Assembly: GCA_012728375.1 (NCBI GenBank)
Contig: JAAYFF010000039.1
Span: forward strand, 1-64,000
Direction: 5' to 3'
DNA from: Bacillota bacterium
GTDB taxonomy: Bacteria; Bacillota; Dethiobacteria; DTU022; UBA8154
DNA length: 64,000 nt
Of this stretch, positions 9,536 to 18,396 are shown in pieces. Position numbers and translations under genes: made by a program. The notes below the pieces were generated by a model. That model worked only from the letters and a program-made list of their open reading frames with translations. It did not search any database and was not told the DNA's origin. Position 1 is the first letter of the stretch. Each line of letters opens with the position of its first letter.

Positions 9536-11616
9536 TGTTTTTCTTCCACCTCTTGTACCTCTTGAAAACCGCATTCTTTATTGCTGCAGCGAATAATATT
9601 GTTTCCGTTGCGCCGTTTTTTTTCTACCATAAAGCTGCCGCACCGGGGACATTTTTTATCGACCGGCTTATCCCAGGAAACAAATTTACAACTGGGATAG
9701 TTATTACATCCATAAAAAAGTTTCTTGTTTTTTGTCCTTCGTTCCACTATTTGCCCCTGACACAGAGGACATTCAACCCCTGTATTTGCTTTTGGCCGCA
9801 TCGTAAAACGGCACTCCGGAAAACCGGGGCAAGCTAAAAAAGTCCCATAGCGGCCATATTTTTTTACCAAGTTTTTACCGCAAAGGGGGCATATTTCTTC
9901 CGTCTTTTCGTCCTCAAGCCCGATTTTTTCCATTTTTTCAGAGGCAACTCGTAAACGGGCCAGAAAAGGTTTATAAAAATCCTCGAGAACCCGCAAACCT
10001 GGATATTGTCCGGATTCAACCTTATCCAGTTTATTTTCCAGTTGTGCGGTGAAATCAACGTCAATAATCTCCGGAAAAAATTCTTTCATTATATCAACAA
10101 TAATAAAGCCCAGCTCAGTCGGCTTAAAAACTTTTTCCTCCTTTAAGACATAACCTCTGCTCTGGATGGTTTCAATAATGGGAGAATAGGTACTGGGCCT
10201 GCCGATTCCCTTGTTTTCCAGCATTTTAACCAAAGACGCCTCTGTATACCTAGCGGGAGGCTGTGTATAATGCTGTTCCGGCTGTAAGGCATGCAGCTCC
10301 AGTAGCTGTCCCTCTTGAAGATGAGGGATACGTTTCTCCTTTTCTTTATCTTCCTTTTCATTGTAGATAACGGTAAAGCCGGGAAACTTTAACGTTGAAC
10401 CGCTTGCTTTGAAAAGATAGCTTCCAGCGCTGATATCTGCTTTTACTTGTTCCAGCAACGCTGCCGCCATTTGGCTGGAGACAAACCGTTCCCAGATAAG
10501 TTTATACAATTTATACTGGTCCCTGGTCAGAAAATTCTTCATTTTTTCCGGTTCTCTGAAAACCGAGGTCGGCCGGATAGCCTCATGGGCCTCCTGTGCG
10601 CCCTTGGTAGCGACAAAACTCCTGGTTTTTTCAGGTAAAAAATCAACGCCGAATTTTTCGGCAATATATTTTTCCGCCTCTTCCCGGGCAACAGTAGAAA
10701 TTTTTGTAGCATCAGTTCTCATATAGGTTATTAAACCAACAGCCTCTTTTTTGGGGCCTATTTCAACTCCTTCATAAAGCTGCTGTGCCAAAAACATGGT
10801 TCTTTTTGTGGTAAACCCAAGCCTTGTGGAAGCATCCTGTTGCAGGGAGCTTGTTGTAAACGGGGGCAGGGAATTGCGCTTTCTTTCCTTTACCGTTATT
10901 TTTTTAACAAGGTAGGAACATCCTTCCAGCTGCTTCAAAATATCTTTTACTTGAGACTCCTCAGCAAGCTTTATTTTTTTATCTTTGCCAAAAAATTTTG
11001 CTTCAAATAGTTCACCGCTTAATGGTTCTTTAAAGACGCCTGTAATAGTCCAATATTCTTCCGGGATAAAGTCCTGAATTTCCTTTTCCCTGTCGCAGAT
11101 TAAGCGGACTGTCACGGATTGCACTCTTCCGGCACTGAGCCCTTTGCGCACCTTATCCCAGAGCAGGGGACTAATCATATACCCAACCAAACGATCAAGA
11201 ATCCGCCGTGCCTGTTGGGCTTCAATTTTATTAAAGTCCAGCGGTTGTGGATTTAAAAATGCATTTTCAATGGTCGGTTTAGTAATTTCGTGAAATTTGA
11301 CCCTGCACGGAATATCCGCAGAAAGACCCAGGCAATTACTTAAGTGCCAGCTTATGGCCTCCCCTTCCCTGTCAGGGTCTGTAGCCAGAAAGATATTCTC
11401 TGCTTTTTTGCCGGCATCCTTTAGCTCTTTGAGAATTTTCCCTTTTCCTCTGATTGTAATGTATTTGGCTTTAAACCCATTCTCCGGATCAATCCCCAGA
11501 TGGCTTTTGGGCAGATCCACCAGATGCCCCATAGAAGCCTTTACCTGATATTTTTTTCCCAGAAATTTGCTGATCGTCCTGGCTTTAGTCGGGGACTCCA
11601 CAATAACCAGATCCAT
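9523..11616 (-). CDS. topA: DNA topoisomerase I
   Basis: This type IA topoisomerase relaxes negative supercoils. The TOPRIM domain (residues 1-115) has the Mg-binding DPDRE at 80-84. The catalytic Tyr is Y298 in LITYMRTDATK. The C-terminus carries three four-Cys zinc ribbons (CPLCGKNL...CPGFPEC, CPLCQGQI...CNNYPSC, CPRCGSFM...CSNKEC) that help DNA binding. The length of 697 residues is normal. It lies between dprA and trmFO, as in Bacillus. Confidence 0.98.
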   Translation of the reverse strand: MDLVIVESPTKARTISKFLGKKYQVKASMGHLVDLPKSHLGIDPENGFKAKYITIRGKGKILKELKDAGKKAENIFLATDPDREGEAISWHLSNCLGLSADIPCRVKFHEITKPTIENAFLNPQPLDFNKIEAQQARRILDRLVGYMISPLLWDKVRKGLSAGRVQSVTVRLICDREKEIQDFIPEEYWTITGVFKEPLSGELFEAKFFGKDKKIKLAEESQVKDILKQLEGCSYLVKKITVKERKRNSLPPFTTSSLQQDASTRLGFTTKRTMFLAQQLYEGVEIGPKKEAVGLITYMRTDATKISTVAREEAEKYIAEKFGVDFLPEKTRSFVATKGAQEAHEAIRPTSVFREPEKMKNFLTRDQYKLYKLIWERFVSSQMAAALLEQVKADISAGSYLFKASGSTLKFPGFTVIYNEKEDKEKEKRIPHLQEGQLLELHALQPEQHYTQPPARYTEASLVKMLENKGIGRPSTYSPIIETIQSRGYVLKEEKVFKPTELGFIIVDIMKEFFPEIIDVDFTAQLENKLDKVESGQYPGLRVLEDFYKPFLARLRVASEKMEKIGLEDEKTEEICPLCGKNLVKKYGRYGTFLACPGFPECRFTMRPKANTGVECPLCQGQIVERRTKNKKLFYGCNNYPSCKFVSWDKPVDKKCPRCGSFMVEKKRRNGNNIIRCSNKECGFQEVQEVEEKQWKK

Positions 11617-11628
11617 TGAACACCTCCG

Positions 11629-12735
11629 CTATATTCTCATATAATATTTTCCTGGAAGCTGCCTTATTTTACCGCTTAGCTCCAACTCCAGCAGCAGAAC
11701 GGATACCTCGGCAGGGTTTCTTTTGCTCTGGATGATGATCTCTTCCATCAAAACGGGCTCATATGGAATAAACTCGAGCAACTCGTTTTCTTTTATATCC
11801 GCTATCTGCCGGTAAGGCTCTGTTTCCCCGCGCTTTTCTTCATTATTTTTAAGGGGAATGATAATTTCTTCCAGGATGTCTTCGACCGTTTCCACAAGCT
11901 TTGCGCCTTCTTTTAAAAGTTTATGACATCCTCTGCTGAAAGGGCTTCCTATTCCACCGGGAACTGCAAAAACTTCTCGCCCCTGTTCTAGGGCAAAACC
12001 CGCTGTAATAAGAGAACCGCTTTTACCGGTCGCTTCCACAACCAGTGTTCCAAGTGCAAGTCCACTAATGATCCGGTTTCTTTGAGGAAAATGTTGTGGC
12101 AGTGGCTCGGTGCCGGGTGGAAATTCGCTGATAACTACGCCATTATCTGCAATTCTTTTTTTTAAATCACGATTTTCTGCCGGATAACAAATATCCACAC
12201 CGCAACCTAAAACAGCCGCTGTTTTTCCTCCCTTTTCCAAAGCCCCCCTGTGAGCCCATGTATCAATACCCCTTGCCATACCGCTGACTATCGTTAAACC
12301 ATAGTCTGCTAATTTTGCAGCAAATTTATAAGCGATTTCTTTGCCATAGACTGTATGCCGCCTGCTGCCCACGATAGCCAGGCAGGAATTTTGTAAAACG
12401 CCGATATCACCTTGGAAATAAAGTACAGGCGGAGGATCGTAAATTTCTTTAAGCAAAAGCGGATAACCCGGTTCATCCCATGTCACTATGGAGATATTTT
12501 TCTCCGCAACCTCCTCCCAAGCCCGGTCCGGGTCAATTTTGGAACGCTCCTTTAAAAATTTTTCCGTTAAGGAAGGCCCAAAGTTATCAAGACAGAGAAG
12601 ATCTTCTTTTGAAGCCCTCCAAGCTTCAAAAGGCGTTTTAAAATAATCAAGAAGACTTTTTATTCTTCTTGGCCCAAGAGAGGGAATCAATTTTAGGGCG
12701 TGATAATATTTTTTATTCTTCTCTTCCTGAGGCAC
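11629..12735 (-). CDS. dprA: DNA-processing protein DprA (Smf)
   Basis: DprA loads RecA onto incoming single-stranded DNA during natural transformation and is widely conserved even in non-competent bacteria. A helical SAM-like N-terminus (residues 1-70, LIPSLGPRRIKSLL) precedes the Rossmann-fold domain with GSRRHTVYG, IVSGMARGIDTWAH, PQRNRIISGLA and EVFAVPG. A DprA winged helix ends the protein. The GTG at 12735 is chosen because AAAGGAG lies seven bases before it; an upstream TTG has no such site. Together with the UvrD-like helicase and dinB it adds to the DNA-repair content, but no competence genes are visible. Confidence 0.95.
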   Translation of the reverse strand: MPQEEKNKKYYHALKLIPSLGPRRIKSLLDYFKTPFEAWRASKEDLLCLDNFGPSLTEKFLKERSKIDPDRAWEEVAEKNISIVTWDEPGYPLLLKEIYDPPPVLYFQGDIGVLQNSCLAIVGSRRHTVYGKEIAYKFAAKLADYGLTIVSGMARGIDTWAHRGALEKGGKTAAVLGCGVDICYPAENRDLKKRIADNGVVISEFPPGTEPLPQHFPQRNRIISGLALGTLVVEATGKSGSLITAGFALEQGREVFAVPGGIGSPFSRGCHKLLKEGAKLVETVEDILEEIIIPLKNNEEKRGETEPYRQIADIKENELLEFIPYEPVLMEEIIIQSKRNPAEVSVLLLELELSGKIRQLPGKYYMRI

Positions 12736-12800
12736 CGGTAGCTCCTTTCCAATAAAGAAAATATTGAAGCGGCTTAAAATTAGAAAGCCGCAACGCAAGC

Positions 12801-14063
12801 TTAAAGTGTAATGTCTTCATCGTAGTTCACATTGTCATACTCAAGAATCCGGTTTTCCCACGTCCTGATCAATAATTTATTAGCTCCCATGGAAACCAGA
12901 TATTCAGCCAGCATCGGTGTTTTCCCATACCCGCGCGGCGCATTGACAATATATGTGGGAATTGCTAAACCGGAGGTATAACCTCTCAGCTTTTCCATTA
13001 TCTCTATACCTTCTTCCACGCGGGTGCGAAAGTGACTGGTCCCTTTAACACCCTTGGCATGAAAAATATAATAAGGCCTAACCATTATCTTGAGAAGTTC
13101 CTGGTTTAACTTGCGCATCAGAAAGGGATGATTGTTTATCCCTCTTAATAAAACTGCCTGGTTACCAAGGTTAATGCCGCATCTTGCCAGGGCAAAACAG
13201 GCGTCCCGGGCGTCGGGGGTAATTTCGATGGGATGATTAAAATGAGTATTAATATAAAGGGGCAAGTGACGGTTTAAAACCTCACAAAGCTCCGGTGTAA
13301 TGCGGTACGGCAGAGTAACCGGAACTCTTGTCCCCAGCCTTTTCATCTCCACATGGGGAATCTGCTCAAGCTCGGTTAAAATCCAATCAAGAGTCTTGTC
13401 CGAAAGCATCAGGCTATCTCCCCCGGTAAGAAGCACATCCCTGATTTCTTCGTTGTCTGCAATATACTGCAGTGCTGCTTTAAGGCTATCCCGGGAGGTA
13501 TGGCGATCCACCTCGCCGATGTTTCTTCTTCTCTGGCAATGACGGCAGTAGCTGGCGCACTGGTTGGTTACATTAATGATCAGGCGGTCCGGATAACGCC
13601 TTGTAACAGCGGGGGCAGGAGAAGTAAACTCTTCAAACATGGGGTCCAGAACACCATGTTCATCCTCATATTCCTGTATAGAAGGTATCGATTGAAGGAA
13701 AACAGGGTGTTTCTCCATCTCCTCGGGATCAATCAGGCTAAGATAATAGGGAACCAATCCCCAGCGAAATTTACTCCCCACCAGAGAAATTTCTTCAAGT
13801 TTGCTGGAAGAAAGTTCAAGAAGCCGGCTTACAGTATCAATATCCTGAATCCGGTTCTTGATCTGCCATCTCCAGTCTCTCCATTTGTTTTCCGAGACAC
13901 CGTAAATGCTGCGGATCTTCTCCTGCCTCTTCTTAATTTTTTCCCATTCCGTGAAGCCTGTTCGGACTGTTTTACTGAATGCCAGATAGTCCTTAATGCT
14001 TTCCTTTAATTCATCGGCCCGTTTTAAGGCGTACTCTTTAGGTATTTTTTTATCACCGGGCAT
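12801..14063 (-). CDS. eam: Glutamate 2,3-aminomutase-like radical SAM/PLP enzyme (KamA family)
   Basis: This enzyme moves an amino group from C2 to C3 of an amino acid using a 4Fe-4S cluster, S-adenosylmethionine and PLP. The cluster motif is C169-x3-C173-x2-C176 and the PLP Lys is K381 (GYGKTP). In lysine 2,3-aminomutase two Asp bind the substrate side chain (D293 and D330 in the clostridial enzyme). The aligned residues here are K337 (FHAKGVKGTSHF) and N374 (YIVNAP), also 37 residues apart. This Lys/Asn pair is the signature of glutamate 2,3-aminomutase, so the likely product is beta-glutamate, a compatible solute. It has its own possible promoter, shielded from the pan operon by a strong terminator. 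Lysine mutase activity is the less likely alternative. Confidence 0.82.
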   Translation of the reverse strand: MPGDKKIPKEYALKRADELKESIKDYLAFSKTVRTGFTEWEKIKKRQEKIRSIYGVSENKWRDWRWQIKNRIQDIDTVSRLLELSSSKLEEISLVGSKFRWGLVPYYLSLIDPEEMEKHPVFLQSIPSIQEYEDEHGVLDPMFEEFTSPAPAVTRRYPDRLIINVTNQCASYCRHCQRRRNIGEVDRHTSRDSLKAALQYIADNEEIRDVLLTGGDSLMLSDKTLDWILTELEQIPHVEMKRLGTRVPVTLPYRITPELCEVLNRHLPLYINTHFNHPIEITPDARDACFALARCGINLGNQAVLLRGINNHPFLMRKLNQELLKIMVRPYYIFHAKGVKGTSHFRTRVEEGIEIMEKLRGYTSGLAIPTYIVNAPRGYGKTPMLAEYLVSMGANKLLIRTWENRILEYDNVNYDEDITL

Positions 14064-14119
14064 TGTATCACTTCCAAATTCAAGACCTAACTTGTAACAC
14101 TTTTCTTAATAGCTAAACT

Positions 14120-14148
14120 ATTATAACATATTTTAAAAAAAGATTAAA
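14120..14148 (-). promoter_or_regulatory. Possible promoter of the aminomutase gene
   Basis: TATAAT on the - strand (14120-14125) is preceded after 17 bases by a weak TTTAAT (14143-14148) that lies inside the panD terminator stem. The -10 is perfect and the -35 is poor, so the call is tentative. Confidence 0.4.
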
Positions 14149-14178
14149 CCAGTATTTTGCTCAATACTGGTTTAATCT
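14141..14178 (-). terminator. Strong intrinsic terminator of the pan operon
   Basis: A perfect 16 bp inverted repeat (14141-14156 with 14163-14178) has a six-base loop and is followed on the - strand by a run of seven T. It lies 22 bases after the panD stop and ends the pantothenate operon. Confidence 0.92.
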
Positions 14179-14200
14179 AGCTGTTAATTTTTGGCATAAG

Positions 14201-14566
14201 TTATTCTCCACTGGCAATCCCCGTTACTCTATTCTTTTCATCAACAAAAACAATTTTGGGGCTAAAGCCGGACAGCTCTTCCGGAGAGTAATGAGCATAG
14301 CTAATAATAATCACCGTATCTCCTGGTTGGACCAGGCGGGCAGCTGCGCCGTTAAGGCAGATATCACCTTTTCCCCGTTCACCGGAAATAACATAAGTTT
14401 CCAGGCGGGCACCGTTATTGTTGTTGACAACCTGGACTCTCTCAAAGGGAAGGATATCCGCCTTTTCCATGAGGTCTTCGTCTATGGTTATGCTCCCCAT
14501 ATAGTTTAAATTTGCATCAGTCACGGTTGCTCTGTGAATTTTTGACTTACACATAAACCGCCACAA
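14201..14566 (-). CDS. panD: Aspartate 1-decarboxylase
   Basis: PanD converts aspartate to beta-alanine for pantothenate synthesis. It is made as a proenzyme that cleaves itself to form a pyruvoyl group. The TTG at 14566 after GGAGGTG gives a 121-residue protein in which the cleavage site Gly24-Ser25 (NYMGSITID) falls at the family position. KSKIHRAT and the [13 protein letters not shown] segment are typical. It is the last gene of panG-panB-panC-panD, four bases after panC and before a strong terminator. Confidence 0.96.
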   Translation of the reverse strand: MWRFMCKSKIHRATVTDANLNYMGSITIDEDLMEKADILPFERVQVVNNNNGARLETYVISGERGKGDICLNGAAARLVQPGDTVIIISYAHYSPEELSGFSPKIVFVDEKNRVTGIASGE

Positions 14567-14570
14567 AGTC

Positions 14571-15416
14571 TTACACCTCCACAAAAATATTATCTATTAG
14601 ACGGGTCGTCCCAAATTTAACCGCAACTGCCACAAGACATTGTCCATTAATCAAATCAAGCGGCTTCAGTTCTTTTGTATCTACGATCTCCAGGTAGTCG
14701 ATAACAGCACCTTTTGCCGTACAAATTACCTCCCCCATTTTTTTTCGAATAACATGCGTGTCTTTTTCACCGCTCTCCACAAGTTCCTTGGCCAGCAAAA
14801 GGCTCTTGTAGAGCACAGTAGCTTCCTTCCGTTCCTCTGAAGTTAAATATTGATTGCGGGAACTCATGGCCAGTCCATCCGGCTCCCTTACCGTAGGAAG
14901 CACAATTAAATCCAGATCCATATTCAAATCGGTTACCATTTTTTTCAAAACTAAAGCCTGCTGGGCATCTTTCTGACCAAAATAAGCCTTGCTCGGGGAA
15001 ACCAGATTGAAAAGCTTGGCAACTACGGTAGTAACCCCGCGAAAATGCCCCGGCCTTGATGCACCGCAAAGGCCTTCGGTTAAGCGCTCCACATCAATAA
15101 ATGTAGCATATCCTTGCGGATACATATCTTTAGAAGAGGGTACAAAAAGCAAATCACAACCTGCCGAGCGGGCAAGCTCCCTATCCCTTTCCAGATCACG
15201 GGGATATCGTTCAAAATCTTCCCCAACACCAAATTGCAGGGGATTGACAAAAATGCTTACTACCACAAAATCATTTTCCAAACTGGCCCTTCTAATTAAA
15301 GACAGGTGCCCCTCATGGAGAAAACCCATCGTCGGAACAAAACCGACGGTCATTCCTTTTTTCTTTACCCCTTTAATTATCTCTCTAATAGTATCAGGTT
15401 TTGTTATAACTTGCAA
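14571..15416 (-). CDS. panC: Pantothenate synthetase
   Basis: PanC joins pantoate and beta-alanine using ATP. The adenylate-forming HIGH-type motif is in [13 protein letters not shown]. The conserved FVNPLQFG and the KMSKS-like region AMSSRNQYL are present. The length of 281 residues is normal. The TTG at 15416 follows GAGGTG by seven bases; a nearby ATG is out of frame. The gene is 22 bases after panB and four bases before panD. Confidence 0.97.
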   Translation of the reverse strand: MQVITKPDTIREIIKGVKKKGMTVGFVPTMGFLHEGHLSLIRRASLENDFVVVSIFVNPLQFGVGEDFERYPRDLERDRELARSAGCDLLFVPSSKDMYPQGYATFIDVERLTEGLCGASRPGHFRGVTTVVAKLFNLVSPSKAYFGQKDAQQALVLKKMVTDLNMDLDLIVLPTVREPDGLAMSSRNQYLTSEERKEATVLYKSLLLAKELVESGEKDTHVIRKKMGEVICTAKGAVIDYLEIVDTKELKPLDLINGQCLVAVAVKFGTTRLIDNIFVEV

Positions 15417-15438
15417 ACCATGTCACCTCTTTAAAAGG

Positions 15439-16281
15439 TTATTCTGCCAGTATTCCGGCCAAAATTTCTTCAGACATGGTATAACTATGTTTTTCTTCGG
15501 GGAAAGAACCGCCTTTTACCTCTGAAATGTAGTCAGAGACACCTTTGAACATCAGGTCCCGAGCTGAAGCATACTGCTTGACGAATTTTGCTTTTTTACC
15601 TGTATAAAGGCCCATCATATCATGAAAAACCAAAACCTGGCCATCGCAGTATTTCCCGGCACCGATACCAATGACGGGGATCGATAATTTTCCGGTAATG
15701 ATTTTTGCCAGTTGCCACGGGACGCATTCCAGGACTACCATAAACGCTCCGGCTTTTTCCAGGAGCAAAGCATCTTCAATTATTTTCCTGGCCGCTTCCG
15801 GATCTTTCCCCTGGACTTTATACCCTCCCAGTTTCCCTACTAACTGAGGTGTCAGTCCAAGGTGACCGACAACCGGAATACCTGTTTCTGTCATTCTTTT
15901 AACCGCGGCGGCAATCTCCGATCCGCCTTCAACCTTTACGCCCTGCGCTCCGGTTTCCTTAATTATCCTACCCGCATTTTTCAGCGCCTCTTCAACGCTA
16001 ACCTGGTAAGTTAAAAAAGGCATGTCAATAATAACAAAAGCCCTTTCGCTTCCCCTGACAACCGCTTTGCCATGGTGAATCATTTCGTCAAGGGTAACTG
16101 AAAGGGTATCCTTATAGCCCAGTACTACGTTTCCGAGAGAATCGCCCACAAGAATCGTCTCCACTCCGGCTTCATCAAGCAATTGTGCAGTAGGGTAGTC
16201 GTAGGCAGTAATCATCGTAATCTTTTCTTTTTTTTGCTTCATTTCTTTCAAAGTCAGGGTAGTAAACCTTTTATCGCCCAC
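15439..16281 (-). CDS. panB: Ketopantoate hydroxymethyltransferase
   Basis: PanB adds a hydroxymethyl group from methylene-tetrahydrofolate to 2-ketoisovalerate to make ketopantoate. ITAYDYPTAQLLDEAG, ILVGDSLGNVVLG (metal-binding Asp) and IGIGAGKYCDGQVLV identify it. The GTG at 16281 follows AAGGAGG. It overlaps the preceding dehydrogenase by 11 bases, which points to one transcript and linked function. Confidence 0.97.
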   Translation of the reverse strand: MGDKRFTTLTLKEMKQKKEKITMITAYDYPTAQLLDEAGVETILVGDSLGNVVLGYKDTLSVTLDEMIHHGKAVVRGSERAFVIIDMPFLTYQVSVEEALKNAGRIIKETGAQGVKVEGGSEIAAAVKRMTETGIPVVGHLGLTPQLVGKLGGYKVQGKDPEAARKIIEDALLLEKAGAFMVVLECVPWQLAKIITGKLSIPVIGIGAGKYCDGQVLVFHDMMGLYTGKKAKFVKQYASARDLMFKGVSDYISEVKGGSFPEEKHSYTMSEEILAGILAE

Positions 16282-17155
16282 TTTGAAAACCTCCTTGCAA
16301 CAAAGTTTTAAACTCCTTTTCCTCGGCTTCGTTTAATGCTCCCTTCCTTACCGCCAGGCCGGCGGTGTAAAGCCCCAGTTGCTTATAAACGGGGACCAGC
16401 TCTGGGAGCAGAGCCTCCATTTTGGCAAGGTGAGATCGAATTGTAGGAAAATCCCCCCGGGCGATAGGGCCGGTTAAAGCCTTTTTAGGACCTATCTCCT
16501 TAATATTATGCAGAGTACTGTAAATTAAGGGGGAAAGCGCTTCAAATGCTTTTTCAGCAGGAATACCCATTAAAACAAAACATTGTAAAGCCATATCCAT
16601 CAAAGAAACCAGGTAATTACAGGCCATACATGCTGCGGCGTGGTACAGCTCTTTCATTTCAGTTGGAATAAAAATCATTTTTCCTTCCAATGCGTCAACC
16701 AGGTCCCTTGCCGCTGCAAAACTTTCCTCGTCCCCCTCCACTGCAAAAAAAGTACCCGGAAGGCTGCGCAGGCCTTCCTCCAGGGCGGGAAACGTTTGCA
16801 GGGGGTGAAAAGAAAGGGCGTAAGCGCCCTCCTGGCGTGCGGGGGAGAGAATATTTGAACTATGCGCTCCGCTGGTATGCAAAACAACCTGTCCTTTTCG
16901 AAAACCTCCCCTGGCAGCAATCAGCACACAAACATCTTCAATGACGCGATCAGGTGTTGTTAAAAAAACAATCTCCGCTTCCCTGGCCGCCAATTCAGGC
17001 TGTCGATAGAAAGGGCATCCCAGTAGATCAGCCGCCTTTTTCCCACTATCATCCGTTCGACAAACCGCGCCTGTTATCTGGTATCCCTTTTTCTTTAAAG
17101 CATAACCAATTACTTTCCCGACATTTCCGGCCCCAATAACGGCAAGCTTTTTCAT
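16271..17155 (-). CDS. Rossmann/DUF2520 dehydrogenase, probable ketopantoate reductase
   Basis: The protein (294 residues) has an N-terminal NAD(P)-binding Rossmann domain (LAVIGAGNVGKVIGYAL) and a C-terminal all-helical DUF2520 domain related to 6-phosphogluconate dehydrogenase folds. Placed first in an operon with panB, panC and panD, and overlapping panB, it most likely reduces ketopantoate to pantoate. That step otherwise lacks a gene here. An alternative ketopantoate reductase family called PanG is known from other bacteria, and this protein appears to be of that general type, but the assignment is inference. The ATG at 17155 is preferred because the Rossmann motif starts three residues later; longer forms add an unrelated tail. 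Confidence 0.78.
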   Translation of the reverse strand: MKKLAVIGAGNVGKVIGYALKKKGYQITGAVCRTDDSGKKAADLLGCPFYRQPELAAREAEIVFLTTPDRVIEDVCVLIAARGGFRKGQVVLHTSGAHSSNILSPARQEGAYALSFHPLQTFPALEEGLRSLPGTFFAVEGDEESFAAARDLVDALEGKMIFIPTEMKELYHAAACMACNYLVSLMDMALQCFVLMGIPAEKAFEALSPLIYSTLHNIKEIGPKKALTGPIARGDFPTIRSHLAKMEALLPELVPVYKQLGLYTAGLAVRKGALNEAEEKEFKTLLQGGFQSGR

Positions 17156-17186
17156 CACACCAATCCTTATGCCTGGAAATAAATAT

Positions 17187-17330
17187 GCCCTCCTGCTGCG
17201 GCAAGAAGGCACATCTCATTCCCTCTGTACCTTCCGTCCCAGTCCTCTTCGGCTCCAGGCAGAATCAATATAGAAAGAAAAACCTCTTCTTGTATCTATC
17301 ACCGGGTGCAGGACTGAAGTTCCCACCCCA
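17187..17330 (-). promoter_or_regulatory. Possible structured leader of the pantothenate operon
   Basis: About 170 bases lie between the probable transcription start and the first pan gene. On the - strand CAGTCCT near the 5' end can pair with AGGACTG about 70 bases later. A 10 bp hairpin GCCTTCTTGC-CGCA-GCAGGAGGGC (17187-17210, including G-U pairs) sits 31 bases before the ATG and is followed by a T-rich stretch. An attenuator or pathway-sensing RNA is possible; 'pan' RNA motifs are known before panB in some Firmicutes, but a match was not established. Confidence 0.4.
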
Positions 17331-17334
17331 CGAT

Positions 17335-17363
17335 ATTTTACCATGCCTTTTAGGCCTTTGCAA
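17335..17363 (-). promoter_or_regulatory. Promoter of the pantothenate operon
   Basis: On the - strand TTGCAA (17358-17363) and TAAAAT (17335-17340) are separated by 17 bases, in the gap between the M42 peptidase gene and the pan operon. Confidence 0.65.
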
Positions 17364-17390
17364 TAAGTTTAATGTTTTTTTTGAGGCCTT

Positions 17391-18392
17391 TTACCATTTA
17401 TCTTTTAAAAGCTCAACCAAGAGAGAGAATCCGCCCTCAATATCATTAAGATCCACCATCTCTCCGGGAGTATGGATATACCGGCAAGGAATAGAAAGGG
17501 CGCCGCTGGGCACTCCTTCCCTGGAAAGGTGGATGCTGCCGGCATCAGTCCCGCCCCGTTCCAGAACTTCGAGCTGAAAAGGAACATTTATCCTTTCTGC
17601 TGCCCGGATCATTCGCTGCACGACAGTTGGGTGGCAGATCACCGAAGAATCTTTAATTTTTATCGCGGGTCCCTTTCCAAGAGCCAGATCCATTTTAAAC
17701 TCCGGCTCAGGGGTATCACCCGTTCTGGTCACATCAACTGCCAGGGCATAATCGGGATTAAGCCGGTAGGAAACGGTTCTGGCTCCCCGCAAGCCCACTT
17801 CTTCCTGCGCGGTAAAAACAAAATATACTTCATTGGGTAAAGAAGCAGGGAGATTCTTTAAAACTTGAAGCAGCAGGGCGCAACCGGCGCGATTATCCAA
17901 AGACTTGGCGGTTACCCGTGGCCCCATGTGGTGAAAAGAGGGATAAAAGGTCGCGGTTTCTCCGATTTTTACCCTTTCCAAAGCTTCATCTTTGCTTTTT
18001 GCCCCAATATCAATATAAAACCTGTTAATGCCCGCAGTTTCTTTTTCCTTCAACTTTTCCCGGCCAATGATCCCTGCTGTTCCATTGTCGAAGATAACCT
18101 TTGTACCGGAAAGGATCTCGTTATTTACCCCGCCCACCGGGCTGAAGCGTAAAAAACCGTTCTCCTCGATAAAGGTAACCATCAGTCCAATCTCGTCCAT
18201 ATGCGCGGCAAGTAAAATCTTTTTCCCATCCGGGTTTCTTTTGACAACGATCAAATTGCCAAGAGCGTCCACAAACAGCTCATCGCCGTAAGCTTCCGCT
18301 TCTTTCCTGATAAAGGAACGAATTTTTTCCTCGCTACCCGACGGGCCGGATAGACCTGTCAGATCCTCCACTAATTTTAATAGCTCCGTCAT
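17391..18392 (-). CDS. M42-family metallo-aminopeptidase (paralogue 1 of 3)
   Basis: A cytoplasmic zinc/cobalt aminopeptidase of the glutamyl aminopeptidase/TET family, which trims peptides. Metal ligands are visible in order: His of AAHMDEIGLM, Asp of KSLDNRAGC, Glu-Glu of TAQEEVGLRG, Asp of LAVDVTRTGD and His of RYIHTPGEM. The ATG at 18392 is chosen because AAAGGGG lies upstream and family similarity begins there, though spacing is a little long. The protein has 333 residues. It is the third gene of a run of three paralogues with four- to ten-base gaps or overlaps, so it probably forms mixed or specialised TET-like particles with its neighbours. Exact specificity cannot be read. Confidence 0.9.
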   Translation of the reverse strand: MTELLKLVEDLTGLSGPSGSEEKIRSFIRKEAEAYGDELFVDALGNLIVVKRNPDGKKILLAAHMDEIGLMVTFIEENGFLRFSPVGGVNNEILSGTKVIFDNGTAGIIGREKLKEKETAGINRFYIDIGAKSKDEALERVKIGETATFYPSFHHMGPRVTAKSLDNRAGCALLLQVLKNLPASLPNEVYFVFTAQEEVGLRGARTVSYRLNPDYALAVDVTRTGDTPEPEFKMDLALGKGPAIKIKDSSVICHPTVVQRMIRAAERINVPFQLEVLERGGTDAGSIHLSREGVPSGALSIPCRYIHTPGEMVDLNDIEGGFSLLVELLKDKW

Positions 18393-18396
18393 TTTA

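Noticed and set aside
17185-17577. 130-codon + strand frame across the pan operon leader
   Set aside because: It runs into the M42 gene antisense and covers a promoter and leader region; no domain seen.
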